Source: Thermococcus eurythermalis (GTDB lineage: Archaea > Methanobacteriota_B > Thermococci > Thermococcales > Thermococcaceae). From it: a stretch of DNA of 64,000 nt. A program made the position numbers and the translations under genes. Position 1 is the first letter of the stretch; each line of letters begins with the position of its first letter. The notes beneath the pieces are model-generated. The model saw only the letters and a list, made by a program, of their open reading frames with translations, was not told where the DNA came from and ran no database searches. Where the stretch lies: assembly GCF_000769655.1 (NCBI RefSeq), contig NZ_CP008887.1, forward strand, positions 1,488,001 to 1,552,000, read 5' to 3'. Below are positions 32,043-40,510 of this stretch, one piece after another.

Positions 32043-33119
32043 ATGAGAGGAAACCCTGAAATTTTCAAAAGGCGTGTGGAGCGCTTTCAGGAGCTCCTTA
32101 GGGAGAACGGCATAGACGGGGCAGTGATAAGGACGCTCTCAAGCTTCATTTACTTCACGGGGACGAAGTGGTTGAGGCCAAGCCTTCTCATCCCCGCGGA
32201 GGGAGAACCAATTGTTTATGTGGTCAAGGGCGAAGCAGAGCTTTTCAGGAAGAGAAGCTGGATAGAGAACGTCGTGGAGTTCCAGCGCGTTGAGGAGCTG
32301 ATGGCCGGCATCGTGGGCTGGATACGCGGGAACGGTATGAAGAAGGTCGGCCTTGAGTTCGGAGTGGAGCGCGATGCTTACCTGATATTCTACAAAATCT
32401 TCCAGAGGCTCAATCCAACTGTGGAAATAGTGGACGTCCTTGACCTCACGATGGGCCTCAGGATGATAAAAGAGGACTGGGAGCTGGACAACATAAGGAA
32501 GGCCGGGAAGATCGCGAAGAAAGGGATGAATGTCGCTGAAGAAGTCATAAAGCCCGGCAAGAGCGAGCTTGAGATAGCGGCTGAGGTCGTGAGGGAGCTC
32601 ATGCTCAATGGGAGTGAAGACCCCAAGGTCTACGTTTCAACGACGCCCAGGGCACACGCCGAGCCTTTTCGCGACCTCAGGGTTCCGGAAAACGGCGTCG
32701 TTACCGTCGTCATTGGGGCCGACTGGAACAGCTATTACGCCAACATGGCGAGGACGTTCGTCGTTGGGGAGCCGGGCGAGAGAGTGAGAAAGGCTATCGA
32801 GGTCAAGGAAGAGGCCCGCAGGATTGCGCTTGAGGAGACAAGGGTTGGCGTTGCCCTAAACGCCGTCGAGAAGAAGCTCGCGAACTTCTTCAAGGAGAAG
32901 GGGTTTGGGGACACCTACCTGGCCGGCTACACTCACGGCGTTGGTCTCCTAATCGAGGAGCCACCGATAACCACGATAGTCGTCCCCCAGAGGGCCGTTA
33001 GGGTTCAGGAAAACATGGTACTGAGCATAATACACCCGCCCCTCATGATTCCGGAGGGCGCGATAAAGCACGAGGACACCTATATCGTCAAAAAGAATGG
33101 ACTTGAGAGGGTGACCTGA
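32043..33119 (+). CDS. M24-family protein with lost metal ligands
   Basis: 358 aa with the creatinase/prolidase two-domain layout: N-terminal domain 1-130 and pita-bread domain 131-358. Aligning by eye with Pyrococcus prolidase, the first metal Asp is Val (in VVTVVIGAD), the second is Asn (ANMARTF), the His of HGVG is kept, the first Glu is Ile (SIIHPP) and the last Glu is kept (KHEDTY). Three of five ligands are therefore lost and normal dinuclear metallopeptidase activity is not expected. It may be a metal-free hydrolase like creatinase or a binding protein. GGGGGT precedes ATG 32043. It stands alone between the DUF438 gene and the iron operon. Confidence 0.75.
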   Translation: MRGNPEIFKRRVERFQELLRENGIDGAVIRTLSSFIYFTGTKWLRPSLLIPAEGEPIVYVVKGEAELFRKRSWIENVVEFQRVEELMAGIVGWIRGNGMKKVGLEFGVERDAYLIFYKIFQRLNPTVEIVDVLDLTMGLRMIKEDWELDNIRKAGKIAKKGMNVAEEVIKPGKSELEIAAEVVRELMLNGSEDPKVYVSTTPRAHAEPFRDLRVPENGVVTVVIGADWNSYYANMARTFVVGEPGERVRKAIEVKEEARRIALEETRVGVALNAVEKKLANFFKEKGFGDTYLAGYTHGVGLLIEEPPITTIVVPQRAVRVQENMVLSIIHPPLMIPEGAIKHEDTYIVKKNGLERVT

Positions 33120-33253
33120 GGGACATTCTCTGTCCATTTTTCTCCTGCAGGTTCCGGCACCGTACGCCGATGTGGCCCAAATTTTGCAAAGGCACACATT
33201 ACCCCCCGCTTCTTTATAAACCCTGGTTTTTCTTTTTTGCCTGCCGAGTTTGA
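33120..33253. other. Spacer with an orphan box A
   Basis: No gene is seen. CTTTATAAACC (about 33211-33221) looks like a box A with no start codon at the right distance that opens a credible frame. It may be relic or drive an untranslated RNA; GACATTCTCTGTC at 33121-33133 is a short hairpin after the M24 gene. Confidence 0.3.
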
Positions 33254-33267
33254 TTAGGTTGGCCTAA
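33254..33267. promoter_or_regulatory. Iron-type operator 1, TTAGG-N4-CCTAA
   Basis: A perfect 5-bp dyad (6 bp with the flanking A/T) with centre TTGG, upstream of the feo promoter. The motif matches the TTAGG...CCTAA type bound by DtxR/MDR1-like iron repressors. Confidence 0.6.
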
Positions 33268-33310
33268 TTATCACTTATTTTAACTTCAAAGGTTACTTTT
33301 ACAAATAGAA

Positions 33311-33361
33311 AGACTTTTAAGGTGCCCTAATTCATATTGCCACGTTGTTAGGAGAGCCTAA
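33311..33361 (+). promoter_or_regulatory. feo operon promoter with operators 2 and 3
   Basis: Box A ACTTTTAAGG (33313-33322) is overlapped by TTAAG-GTGC-CCTAA (33317-33330, one mismatch), and TTAGG-AGAG-CCTAA (33348-33361) covers the expected transcription start near 33345. Operator spacings are 63 and 31 nt, about six and three helical turns, so bound dimers would face the same side. This predicts strong repression by iron. Confidence 0.65.
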
Positions 33362-33395
33362 CTACAATCGCCAGCCCTGTACAGGAGGTGGTTCG

Positions 33396-33623
33396 ATGCG
33401 GCTGGACGAAGTTCCCGTCGGTTCGACCGTCAGGGTAAGGAAGCTCTGCGGGGGCCCGATACTGAAGTTCATGGAGATGGGGGTGCTCCCAGGAACTGAA
33501 GTGAGGGTTCTCAAGAAGGCGCCGCTCGGTGACCCGATAGAGGTGGAGCTCCGGGGCTACCGTCTGTCGCTCAGGAAGGAGGAAGCGGAGTGCCTGGAGG
33601 TGGTTCCCTGTGGTTCCCCTTAA
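33396..33623 (+). CDS. feoA: FeoA-type SH3 protein (first copy)
   Basis: 75 aa FeoA-family protein with the SH3-like core (DEVPVGSTVRVRKL, MEMGVLPGTEVRVLKKAPLGDPIEVEL, YRLSLRKEEAECLEV). FeoA binds the cytoplasmic side of FeoB and modulates Fe(II) transport. ATG 33396 follows AGGAGGTGG. It overlaps the second feoA by 14 nt. Confidence 0.9.
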   Translation: MRLDEVPVGSTVRVRKLCGGPILKFMEMGVLPGTEVRVLKKAPLGDPIEVELRGYRLSLRKEEAECLEVVPCGSP

Positions 33624-33837
33624 CTTTATCGAGCCGGGGAGGCGCGTCAGGCTCATCAGGGTCTGGGGGAGGGGAATATCCGAAAGGCTCGCCGAGATGG
33701 GCCTCCACCCAGGAAGCGACCTCAGAGTGGTAAGAAACAGCTTCTCCGGCCCCCTCGTTGTCGAGGTCAAGGGCGTTCAGGTGGCGCTCGGCGGGGGCGT
33801 TTCCTCAAGAATCTACGTTGAGGTGATCGGGGAATGA
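33610..33837 (+). CDS. feoA: FeoA-type SH3 protein (second copy)
   Basis: 75 aa, same fold as the preceding protein but divergent in sequence (PGRRVRLIRV, AEMGLHPGSDLRVVRN, GPLVVEVKGVQVALGGGVSSRIYV). Tandem FeoA genes occur in several archaeal feo operons. GTG 33610 lies six nt after GGAGGTGG inside feoA-1. Its stop overlaps feoB by four nt. Confidence 0.88.
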   Translation: MVPLNFIEPGRRVRLIRVWGRGISERLAEMGLHPGSDLRVVRNSFSGPLVVEVKGVQVALGGGVSSRIYVEVIGE

Positions 33838-35828
33838 AGGAAGTCACGATAGCGATAATAGGCAATCCCAACGTCGGAAAAACGACAGTCTTCAACGCTC
33901 TGACCGGGATGAGGCACAAGGTGGCCAACTGGCCCGGTGTCACGGTGGAGAAGAGGGAGGGCCACTTCACCCACGGAGGGGTTGAGTTTCACATCGTTGA
34001 CCTGCCCGGGGTCTACAGCCTCTCCGCCCGCTCCGTTGACGAAAGGATTGCGAGGAACTTCATACTCAAAGAGAGGCCTTCCCTGATAATCGACGTTGTG
34101 GACGCATCAAACCTCGAAAGAAACCTCTACCTCCTTCTTCAGATCCTTGAGATGGGTGTGCCCGTGGTCGTGGCACTCAACAAGATGGATTCCGCTGAGG
34201 AGAAGGGGCTGAAGATAGACCCCAAAAGGTTGGGGGAGAGGCTCAGCATTCCGGTTGTCCCGCTCGTGGCCACGAGGGGCGAAGGGATTGAGGAGCTGAA
34301 GGACGCGGTTTTGGAGTCATGCCGGGATGGTAAAAGGCCCGAACCGCCGGAATACCCCGGTTTCGATGGGCATGTGAGGCGCCTGTCGGAGCTCCTCAAC
34401 GGAAAGGTGGAAAACCCCACTTTGATCGCGTTAAGGCTCCTTGAGGACGATGATGAAGTCAGGGAAATTGTGAAGGAAAGGGCGCCGGAGGCGCTCGATG
34501 AGTACAGGAAAATTCTGAGGGAAGAGGGTAAAACGGAGGAGGAGCTCCTGCTCGCGCTTGCGGACGCGCGCTACCGGCTCGCGGCGGAGATTGCAGGGTA
34601 TGCCATCCTTGAGAGAATGGAGCGAATGACGGTCTCGGATATGCTCGATGAGGTATTCCTCCACAGGTGGCTCGGGATACCAGTCTTCGTCGCCCTTGTG
34701 TGGATGGCGTTCAAGTTCGCCTTCGACATAGCCGGGCCCTTTGTGGATGCTGTCGATGCGCTGTTCGCATGGCTCGGGGAGGTTGCCGGAGAGCACATAG
34801 GCAACGAAATGCTATCCTCGCTCGTGGCCGATGGAATAATAGCCGGCGTTGGGAGCGTCCTCGTTTTCGTCCCCCAGATAGCCTTCCTGTTCCTTGCCTT
34901 CGCGTGGCTTGAGGACTCCGGCTATATGGCGAGGGCCGCTTTTGTGATGGACAGGGTCATGAAGAAGTTCGGACTTCACGGCAAGTCCCTGATACCTCTG
35001 CTCCTCGGCTTCAGCTGCAACGTTCCGGCGATAATGGCCACGAGGACCATCGAGGACGAGAAGGACAGAATCCTCACCGTGCTCGTCAATCCGCTTATGT
35101 CCTGCTCCGCGAGACTTCCGGTCTACGCCCTCTTCGCAGGTGCATTCTTCGCGGGCAGGGAGGGCAGCGTTGTCACCGCGATGTACTTCCTCGGGATAGC
35201 CCTTGCGCTCGTGATGGCTTGGCTCTTCAGGAGGGTCATTTTCGGTGGCGAGTCCTCCTACTTCGTCATGGAACTCCCGCCCTACAACCGGCCCAACTGG
35301 GGCTTAATTCTCGGGGTGACATGGGAGAGAACAAAGAAGTTCCTCGCCAAGGCAGGCACGGTAATCTTCGGCACGGTCGTCCTGATATGGCTCCTGAGCG
35401 TTTTCGGGCCCGGCGGCTACATCGGGCCGGAGGCCTTTGAGAGCGGGGAGGCGCTCTCGAAGTCATGGGTGGCCTGGATTGGCCGCGCCCTTGAGCCGCT
35501 CTTCAGCCCCCTTGGATGGAACTGGAAGGCCGTGGTCGGCCTCGTCTTCGGACTCCTTGCCAAGGAGGTGGTCGTGGGAACCCTTGGCATCCTCCACGGG
35601 GTCGGCGAGGAGGGCCTCGGGGAGGTGCTTGCCGCGAGCGGTGACTTCACTCCCGTTTCGGCCTTCGCGTACATGGCCTTCGTTTTGATTTACGTGCCCT
35701 GCATAGCCACCATTGGAGCAATAAAGGGCGAGATAGGCGGCAAATGGGCGGCCTTTGCGGTGGCCTACGGGATAGTGCTGGCCTACGCAGTTGCCCTTCT
35801 TATAGTTGCGGGGGGTGCTCTGATATGA
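33834..35828 (+). CDS. feoB: Ferrous iron transporter FeoB
   Basis: 664 aa Fe(II) transporter. The N-terminal G domain has G1 GNPNVGKTT (about 10-18), G3 DLPG and G4 NKMD; a helical GDI-like region follows (about 165-265), then two Gate domains with about ten membrane helices, including the conserved GFSCNVPAIMATRTIED and the second-gate VPCIATIGAIKGE cysteine segment. It imports Fe(II), the main iron form in reduced vents. Overlapping starts and stops with feoA and with the next gene show one operon. Confidence 0.95.
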   Translation: MKEVTIAIIGNPNVGKTTVFNALTGMRHKVANWPGVTVEKREGHFTHGGVEFHIVDLPGVYSLSARSVDERIARNFILKERPSLIIDVVDASNLERNLYLLLQILEMGVPVVVALNKMDSAEEKGLKIDPKRLGERLSIPVVPLVATRGEGIEELKDAVLESCRDGKRPEPPEYPGFDGHVRRLSELLNGKVENPTLIALRLLEDDDEVREIVKERAPEALDEYRKILREEGKTEEELLLALADARYRLAAEIAGYAILERMERMTVSDMLDEVFLHRWLGIPVFVALVWMAFKFAFDIAGPFVDAVDALFAWLGEVAGEHIGNEMLSSLVADGIIAGVGSVLVFVPQIAFLFLAFAWLEDSGYMARAAFVMDRVMKKFGLHGKSLIPLLLGFSCNVPAIMATRTIEDEKDRILTVLVNPLMSCSARLPVYALFAGAFFAGREGSVVTAMYFLGIALALVMAWLFRRVIFGGESSYFVMELPPYNRPNWGLILGVTWERTKKFLAKAGTVIFGTVVLIWLLSVFGPGGYIGPEAFESGEALSKSWVAWIGRALEPLFSPLGWNWKAVVGLVFGLLAKEVVVGTLGILHGVGEEGLGEVLAASGDFTPVSAFAYMAFVLIYVPCIATIGAIKGEIGGKWAAFAVAYGIVLAYAVALLIVAGGALI

Positions 35829-36238
35829 ACACGAAGAACACCGGAATAACGTGTGCCGTACTTGGCACCACATTCCTGCTCGCGGGGGTTGCTGAGATGC
35901 TGGCCTTCGCAGGGGCTGTTACTTCAGAGGCCCCCACCCTCAGCGGGGACTTTTTCACCGGCTTTGTCCTGCTGACGATAGGGGCCGTCTTTCTGACCGG
36001 TGTCCCAAAGGCCCGGAAGGGGGAGAGCAGGAGCGTTGCCTACCTCTACTCCGGCCTGCTCCTCGGTCTCGGTCTCCTCGCGGTGGGTGCCTTTTACACC
36101 CTCGCCGATTTCGTCGGCACCGCCGTGGTTGAGGGCCAGCCATGGAGCCCCCGTGTGCCGCTCTACCTGCTGCTCGGCGTTGTTTCGGGCCTAATCTACA
36201 TCCCCGTTAGAAAGGGGGTGAGGGAATGGACTGGATAA
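35825..36238 (+). CDS. Four-helix membrane protein in the feo operon
   Basis: 137 aa with four hydrophobic helices and a basic C-terminus. ATG 35825 overlaps the feoB stop (ATGA), and its own stop overlaps the radical SAM gene. No family was recognised. Position suggests an accessory part of iron or haem uptake. Confidence 0.65.
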   Translation: MNTKNTGITCAVLGTTFLLAGVAEMLAFAGAVTSEAPTLSGDFFTGFVLLTIGAVFLTGVPKARKGESRSVAYLYSGLLLGLGLLAVGAFYTLADFVGTAVVEGQPWSPRVPLYLLLGVVSGLIYIPVRKGVREWTG

Positions 36239-37413
36239 AGACCCACCACAGGGCCCTCTCCCCCCTGCGGCCCTTTTTCAGGGACGTGGACGTCTCGGTT
36301 CCCAGGCTCTACCGGAACAGGAAGGGGTTCCTCTACGTCCACGTCCCGTTCTGCACCGGCAACTGCACGTTCTGCATCCTCTACCGGGAGAGGCCAACGG
36401 TACCCTATGAGAGGTACGTGAACGCCCTCCTCAGGGAGCTCCGGAACTGTCACTCCTTCAAACCGGTGGTGGTGTACTTCGGTGGGGGCACACCGACCCT
36501 CCTTCCCGCGAAGGGGTTCGGGGAGATACTCGACGAAGTCACCTCCAGGACATCGCCGGGGGAAGTCACCGTGGAGAGCACAGTGTCCGAGTTTGACGAG
36601 GAGAAGGCCAGGGCCCTCTCGGAGCTTGGGGTGAACAGGATAAGCTTTGGCATCCAGACGTTTGAGGGGCGGAAAAGGGCACTCCTCGGCAGACGTTCCG
36701 GGGCGGAGGAGGCCTTTAAAAAGCTCAAACTCGCGATGGAGTACTTTGACGTTGTATCAGTAGACCTCCTCTACGACCTCCCCTTCGGAAATACCCTCTT
36801 AGAGGACGTTGAAACAGTCATAAAGCTCGATATCGACGGGCTCTCGATATACCCCCTTGAGCACACGCCACTGACGGCCAAATACCCCCACCCCTCCGTG
36901 GAGGAGAACCTGAGGGACTTTCTGTCCGCGGTAACGTTCCTGTACGAGCACGGCTACCGGCACCTCTCGATGAACCACTTCACGAACGGGAGGGACGGTT
37001 TCCTCTACTCTGTAACGTTCACGAGGCCTGAGGTGCCCCTCCTCGGTATCGGGCCCGGAGCGGGAGGCCACGTAATGGGGCACCGCATCTTTCATTCTCC
37101 GGGAGTGGGGAGGTACCTCTCGAATCCCTACTCGGTGAAGGCGGTTCTTTCCGGGGCTTTCGACTTTGAGCGGTTTGTATCGCGGCTTTTCGAGGGGAGG
37201 CTTACCTTTGACACCTTCAGGCTGGAGGACTTCCCCTCGCTGGCCATCGCGGAGGAAAGGGGATGGGTCGAGGTAAGGGGCAAAACCGCCCTTTTAACGC
37301 CCCTCGGCCTCTTCTGGGCGAACACCCTCGCCTACCTGATGTGCCTCGACTACGTCCGTACGAGGCTCGAAGCGGCGCTCGGTGAGGCTGAAGTCGGGGG
37401 TGAAGCGGCGTGA
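36226..37413 (+). CDS. HemW/ChuW-like radical SAM protein
   Basis: 395 aa radical SAM protein of the HemN/HemW family. The cluster motif CTGNCTFC (C-x3-C-x2-C, residues about 45-52) is preceded by LYVHVPF; GGGTPTLLP and the ESTVSEFDEEKARALSELGVNRISFGIQ segment (read in parts) follow the HemW order. HemW proteins are haem chaperones, while related HutW/ChuW enzymes open haem without oxygen. Coding between FeoB and a haem/siderophore-type ABC transporter in a fully overlapping operon supports haem handling, possibly anaerobic iron release. Archaeal coproporphyrinogen oxidation is not implied. Confidence 0.8.
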   Translation: MDWIKTHHRALSPLRPFFRDVDVSVPRLYRNRKGFLYVHVPFCTGNCTFCILYRERPTVPYERYVNALLRELRNCHSFKPVVVYFGGGTPTLLPAKGFGEILDEVTSRTSPGEVTVESTVSEFDEEKARALSELGVNRISFGIQTFEGRKRALLGRRSGAEEAFKKLKLAMEYFDVVSVDLLYDLPFGNTLLEDVETVIKLDIDGLSIYPLEHTPLTAKYPHPSVEENLRDFLSAVTFLYEHGYRHLSMNHFTNGRDGFLYSVTFTRPEVPLLGIGPGAGGHVMGHRIFHSPGVGRYLSNPYSVKAVLSGAFDFERFVSRLFEGRLTFDTFRLEDFPSLAIAEERGWVEVRGKTALLTPLGLFWANTLAYLMCLDYVRTRLEAALGEAEVGGEAA

Positions 37414-38447
37414 GGGTTAGGGCACACCTCTCGGTCCTCCTAATCTCCCTCCTGATCGCGGGCTCCTTCGGGTGCATCGGGGGCGGCAACGGAGGAAAAA
37501 ACGCGTCCCTGGTCGACATGGCAGGCAGGAACGTCAGCGTGGAGTTGCCCGTGAAACGTGCGGTAGTTCTGCCCTCGACGGCCCTTGAGATTGTCCACAT
37601 ACTCGGTGCCGATGAACAGGTTGCTGGCGTATCCAGTGCGGTCGATTCCAACGGGCTTATCCCCGAAGACCTGAAAAGACTGCCCCGCGTGGCCCGCCCT
37701 GTAGAGATAGACAACTGGGAAAAGGTCCTCGAACTGGGACCGGATGTAATAGTATCGGTCCGCATCGAAGGCGTTCACAGACCGGAGGAGCTGGAGAGAA
37801 AGGCTATGAACCACGGAATCCCCGTGGTTTTCCTGAGGGAGGGCTCCATTGACGACATCCCCGGGTCCGTTGAGCTCCTTGGAAAGCTGTTCGGAAGGGA
37901 AGAAAATGCGAGGGAGTTCACGGGCTACTTCCGGGAGCAGGTCGGGGCGGTTCAAAAGATAGCTGCCGGAATCAGAGAGAGGAGGAAGGTGCTCATCGTT
38001 CAGTCCATAATGGGCAAACTGTACATCGTGAACGGGAACGATATCCTTGCAGACGTTGTAAGGCTCGTTGGTGCCGATTACGCCGCCAGCATCAGCGTCG
38101 GTGGGAGGATGCCCGTTAGGGTATTGACGGATAGGGAAAGGCTGGTGAGCGAATACCGGGATGTGGACGTCCTCATCCTCGCCAGCAGCCCGATGACAAA
38201 GCCAGAAGAGGTGGAGAAACTCAGGGAGCGCATACTCAAGGACGAGGTGTGGAGGGGCATGAAGGCCGTCAAAAACGGCAGGGTCGTCTTCCTGAGGGGC
38301 GACCTCGGGAGGGGCTCCTACTTCCGCTGGGGCCCGAGGATGGCCGTGGGGATGTGGCAGCTGGGGAAGGCGGTCTATCCGGAGGAATACCCGGACTGGA
38401 AGGGAAAGGAAAGAGAGTTCCTCGAAAGGTTTTTTGGAGGTGGTTGA
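37410..38447 (+). CDS. ABC transporter substrate-binding lipoprotein (haem/siderophore type)
   Basis: 345 aa type III periplasmic-binding protein (BtuF/FepB family). A signal ends at the lipobox SFGC (Cys about 22). The mature domain has DMAGRNVSVELPVKRAVVLP and two Rossmann-like lobes joined by a long helix (about 170-195). It should capture haem, cobamide or an iron chelate outside the membrane and deliver it to the permease encoded next. GTG 37410 overlaps the radical SAM stop. Confidence 0.9.
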   Translation: MRVRAHLSVLLISLLIAGSFGCIGGGNGGKNASLVDMAGRNVSVELPVKRAVVLPSTALEIVHILGADEQVAGVSSAVDSNGLIPEDLKRLPRVARPVEIDNWEKVLELGPDVIVSVRIEGVHRPEELERKAMNHGIPVVFLREGSIDDIPGSVELLGKLFGREENAREFTGYFREQVGAVQKIAAGIRERRKVLIVQSIMGKLYIVNGNDILADVVRLVGADYAASISVGGRMPVRVLTDRERLVSEYRDVDVLILASSPMTKPEEVEKLRERILKDEVWRGMKAVKNGRVVFLRGDLGRGSYFRWGPRMAVGMWQLGKAVYPEEYPDWKGKEREFLERFFGGG

Positions 38448-39422
38448 ATGCAGAGCCTCAGGAACATGAACCGGGCTGGAGGCATTCCCCTCGCAGGGCT
38501 CCTGCTCGCCCTGCCAGCCATCTCGCTCCTCGCGGGGGCATTCGCGGGGACATACAAAACCAGCCCCTTCCACCTCGACCCCCTCGGCAGGGCCATAATC
38601 CTTAACGTCCGGCTTCCGAGAACCCTGATGGCAGTCTCGGCGGGAGTCGGCCTGAGCCTTGCGGGGATGACGTTCCAGGCGATATTCAAGAACCCGCTCG
38701 TTGAGGGCTCGCTCCTGGGCGTCAGCTCCGGTGCGGCCTTCGGTGCTGCCATTGGCTTCGCTTTCCTGCCACACATAGGGATAACCCCTCTTGCCCTCGC
38801 CTTTGGCCTCCTGGCCGTTTTCCTTGCCTATTCCCTCGCCAGGGCCTGTGGAAAAGCGTCGCCGGTCTCCCTGATACTCGGGGGAGTCATCGTCTCGTCC
38901 CTCTTTTCCGCGGCCCTGTCAGTACTCCTCGTCCTGCTCCCTGACGAAGGGCTCTCGGGCATAGTTGTGTGGATGATGGGGAGTTTCTCCGGGTCGGAGT
39001 GGTGGATGGTCGCCTACTCCCTGCCCGCGGTCGCAGCGGCCTCCCTGGTTCTGTACCTCCTGTCCTTCAGGCTCGACGTCATGAGCCTTGGTGAGGAGGC
39101 GGAGTTCCTCGGGGTCAACCTCCAGAGGTGGAGGGCCATCTTCGTTTTCCTCGCCTCGGCGATGGTGGCCTGCGTGGTTGCCTTTGCAGGTATAATCGGC
39201 TGGGTCGGTCTGATAGTCCCCCACGTCGCGAGGATGCTCGTCGGGCCGGAGCACGGGAGGCTCGTCCCGGCAGTCGCTTCAATAGGTGTTACCACAACCG
39301 TGGCCGCGGACGTTTTCGTCAGGATTCTGCCCTTCGACCTCCCCGTCGGCGTTGTGATGACGCTGTTCGGGGTTCCGTTCTTCGCGTACCTGCTCAAGAA
39401 AACGGGCGGAGGGTGGAGTTAG
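38448..39422 (+). CDS. FecCD-type ABC permease
   Basis: 324 aa integral membrane permease of the FecCD/BtuC family, about nine to ten helices. Family features are LNVRLPRTLMAVSAGVGLSLAG, the NPLVEGSLLGVSSGAAFG segment, and the ATPase-contact region GWVGLIVPHVARMLVGPEH. It starts directly after the binding-protein stop, with GGAGGTGG inside that gene. Confidence 0.92.
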   Translation: MQSLRNMNRAGGIPLAGLLLALPAISLLAGAFAGTYKTSPFHLDPLGRAIILNVRLPRTLMAVSAGVGLSLAGMTFQAIFKNPLVEGSLLGVSSGAAFGAAIGFAFLPHIGITPLALAFGLLAVFLAYSLARACGKASPVSLILGGVIVSSLFSAALSVLLVLLPDEGLSGIVVWMMGSFSGSEWWMVAYSLPAVAAASLVLYLLSFRLDVMSLGEEAEFLGVNLQRWRAIFVFLASAMVACVVAFAGIIGWVGLIVPHVARMLVGPEHGRLVPAVASIGVTTTVAADVFVRILPFDLPVGVVMTLFGVPFFAYLLKKTGGGWS

Positions 39423-39434
39423 GGAGGTGGTGCT

Positions 39435-40199
39435 GTGCTTTCCGTTGAGAACCTGAGCTTCACCTACGGCGGGTTCGGAGTAGAAGAGGTGACCATCTCC
39501 GTGGAGAAGGGTGAGGTGCTGGCGCTCATCGGGCCGAACGGTGCCGGTAAGAGCACCCTCCTGAAGCTGATGTTCGGAAAGCTGAGGCCCCTTAACGGGC
39601 GGGTAACTGTGGATGGAAAGGACGTCCACAGCCTTTCTCCGGGGGGGCGGGCGAGGCTCCTCGGTTATGTCCCCCAGAACCACGTGCCGGCGTTTCCTTT
39701 CAAAGCCATCGACTTCGTGCTCCTCGGGGCGGTGTCGGAGCTTGGTACCTTTGGCTCACCGGCCAGAAAACACCGGAGGCGTGCCATGGAGCTCCTGGGA
39801 CTCTTTGGCCTATCCAAATTCAGCGACAGGCCCTACACCAGCCTGAGCGGGGGGCAAATCCAGATGCTCCTGATTGCCCGGGCACTAATGACCTCACCAA
39901 AGTTCCTGCTCCTCGACGAGCCTACCAGCCACCTGGACCTGAGGAACAGCGTGAGGGTTCTGAGCACCGTGAAGGCCCTCTCCAGGGAGGGCGTTGGTGC
40001 CGTAATAGTCATGCACGACCCAAACATGGCGGCGCTCTTCGCCGACAGGATTGCGGTGATGAAAAACGGCAGAATAGTCCACACGGGGGAGCCGGAGGAG
40101 GTGCTGAGGGAGGAGACCCTTGAGATGGTCTATGAGACCAGGTTCAGCGTCATCGACGCTGGCGTGAGGCTTGCCGTCCCGGTGCTGGAGGTGGTCTGA
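39435..40199 (+). CDS. ABC transporter ATPase (FecE/BtuD type)
   Basis: 254 aa ATPase powering the permease. Walker A GPNGAGKST (about 35-43), Q-loop VPQN, signature LSGGQ, Walker B LLLDEP and the switch His (MHDPN) are all present. GTG 39435 follows GGGAGGTGGTG. It overlaps the FeoC-like gene by TGATG. Confidence 0.94.
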   Translation: MLSVENLSFTYGGFGVEEVTISVEKGEVLALIGPNGAGKSTLLKLMFGKLRPLNGRVTVDGKDVHSLSPGGRARLLGYVPQNHVPAFPFKAIDFVLLGAVSELGTFGSPARKHRRRAMELLGLFGLSKFSDRPYTSLSGGQIQMLLIARALMTSPKFLLLDEPTSHLDLRNSVRVLSTVKALSREGVGAVIVMHDPNMAALFADRIAVMKNGRIVHTGEPEEVLREETLEMVYETRFSVIDAGVRLAVPVLEVV

Positions 40200-40426
40200 T
40201 GATTGCTGAAGTCCTCGACCTCCTCAGGAAGGGGCTGAGCCCTGGAGAGGTGGCGGAGAGGCTGGGCGCCACAAGGGACGAGGTCGATGGGGCCATAGCG
40301 GTTCTCTCCTCCCTTGGCTACGTGGAAAAGTTTGAAAAAGCGCCCTGCCAGAGTTGCCCACTCAAAGGGCTCTGCAACCTAGAACACCCTCGCGTAGCCC
40401 CACTTCCGCACACTCGTGAGGATTGA
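40199..40426 (+). CDS. FeoC-like winged-helix Fe-S protein
   Basis: 75 aa. Residues 1-45 form a winged helix (EVLDLLRKGLSPGEVAERLG, GYVEKF); residues about 49-58 hold CQSCPLKGLC, a cysteine cluster like that of FeoC proteins that bind [4Fe-4S]. It closes the iron operon and may sense iron or oxygen and act on FeoB or transcription. Its last 16 codons overlap the convergent fragment of a broken Lrp gene, so the C-terminal tail may have been extended by local rearrangement. Confidence 0.7.
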   Translation: MIAEVLDLLRKGLSPGEVAERLGATRDEVDGAIAVLSSLGYVEKFEKAPCQSCPLKGLCNLEHPRVAPLPHTRED

Positions 40427-40510
40427 GGTTTCGGTGCTCCTCAGCCTCTCTATTCTTCCAAGTTTTTCTATGAGGAAGTTCTCCAGCTCCTGGAGGTCCC
40501 TTACATTTTT
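40379..40510 (-). pseudogene. 3' fragment of an Lrp/AsnC-type regulator
   Basis: Forty-three codons and a stop on the minus strand encode the typical end of an Lrp ligand-binding (RAM) domain: LQELENFLIEKLGRIERL then STETSILTSV. The reading breaks off at about 40510, where the TnpB element begins. The matching upstream half lies at 41630-41836 on the other side of the element. Confidence 0.65.

Noticed and set aside
37440-38774. 444-codon open frame on the minus strand
   Set aside because: It lies antisense to the ABC binding-protein and permease genes, which have clear motifs. Its composition (many His, Pro, Arg, Glu) is typical of antisense frames in GC-rich coding DNA.
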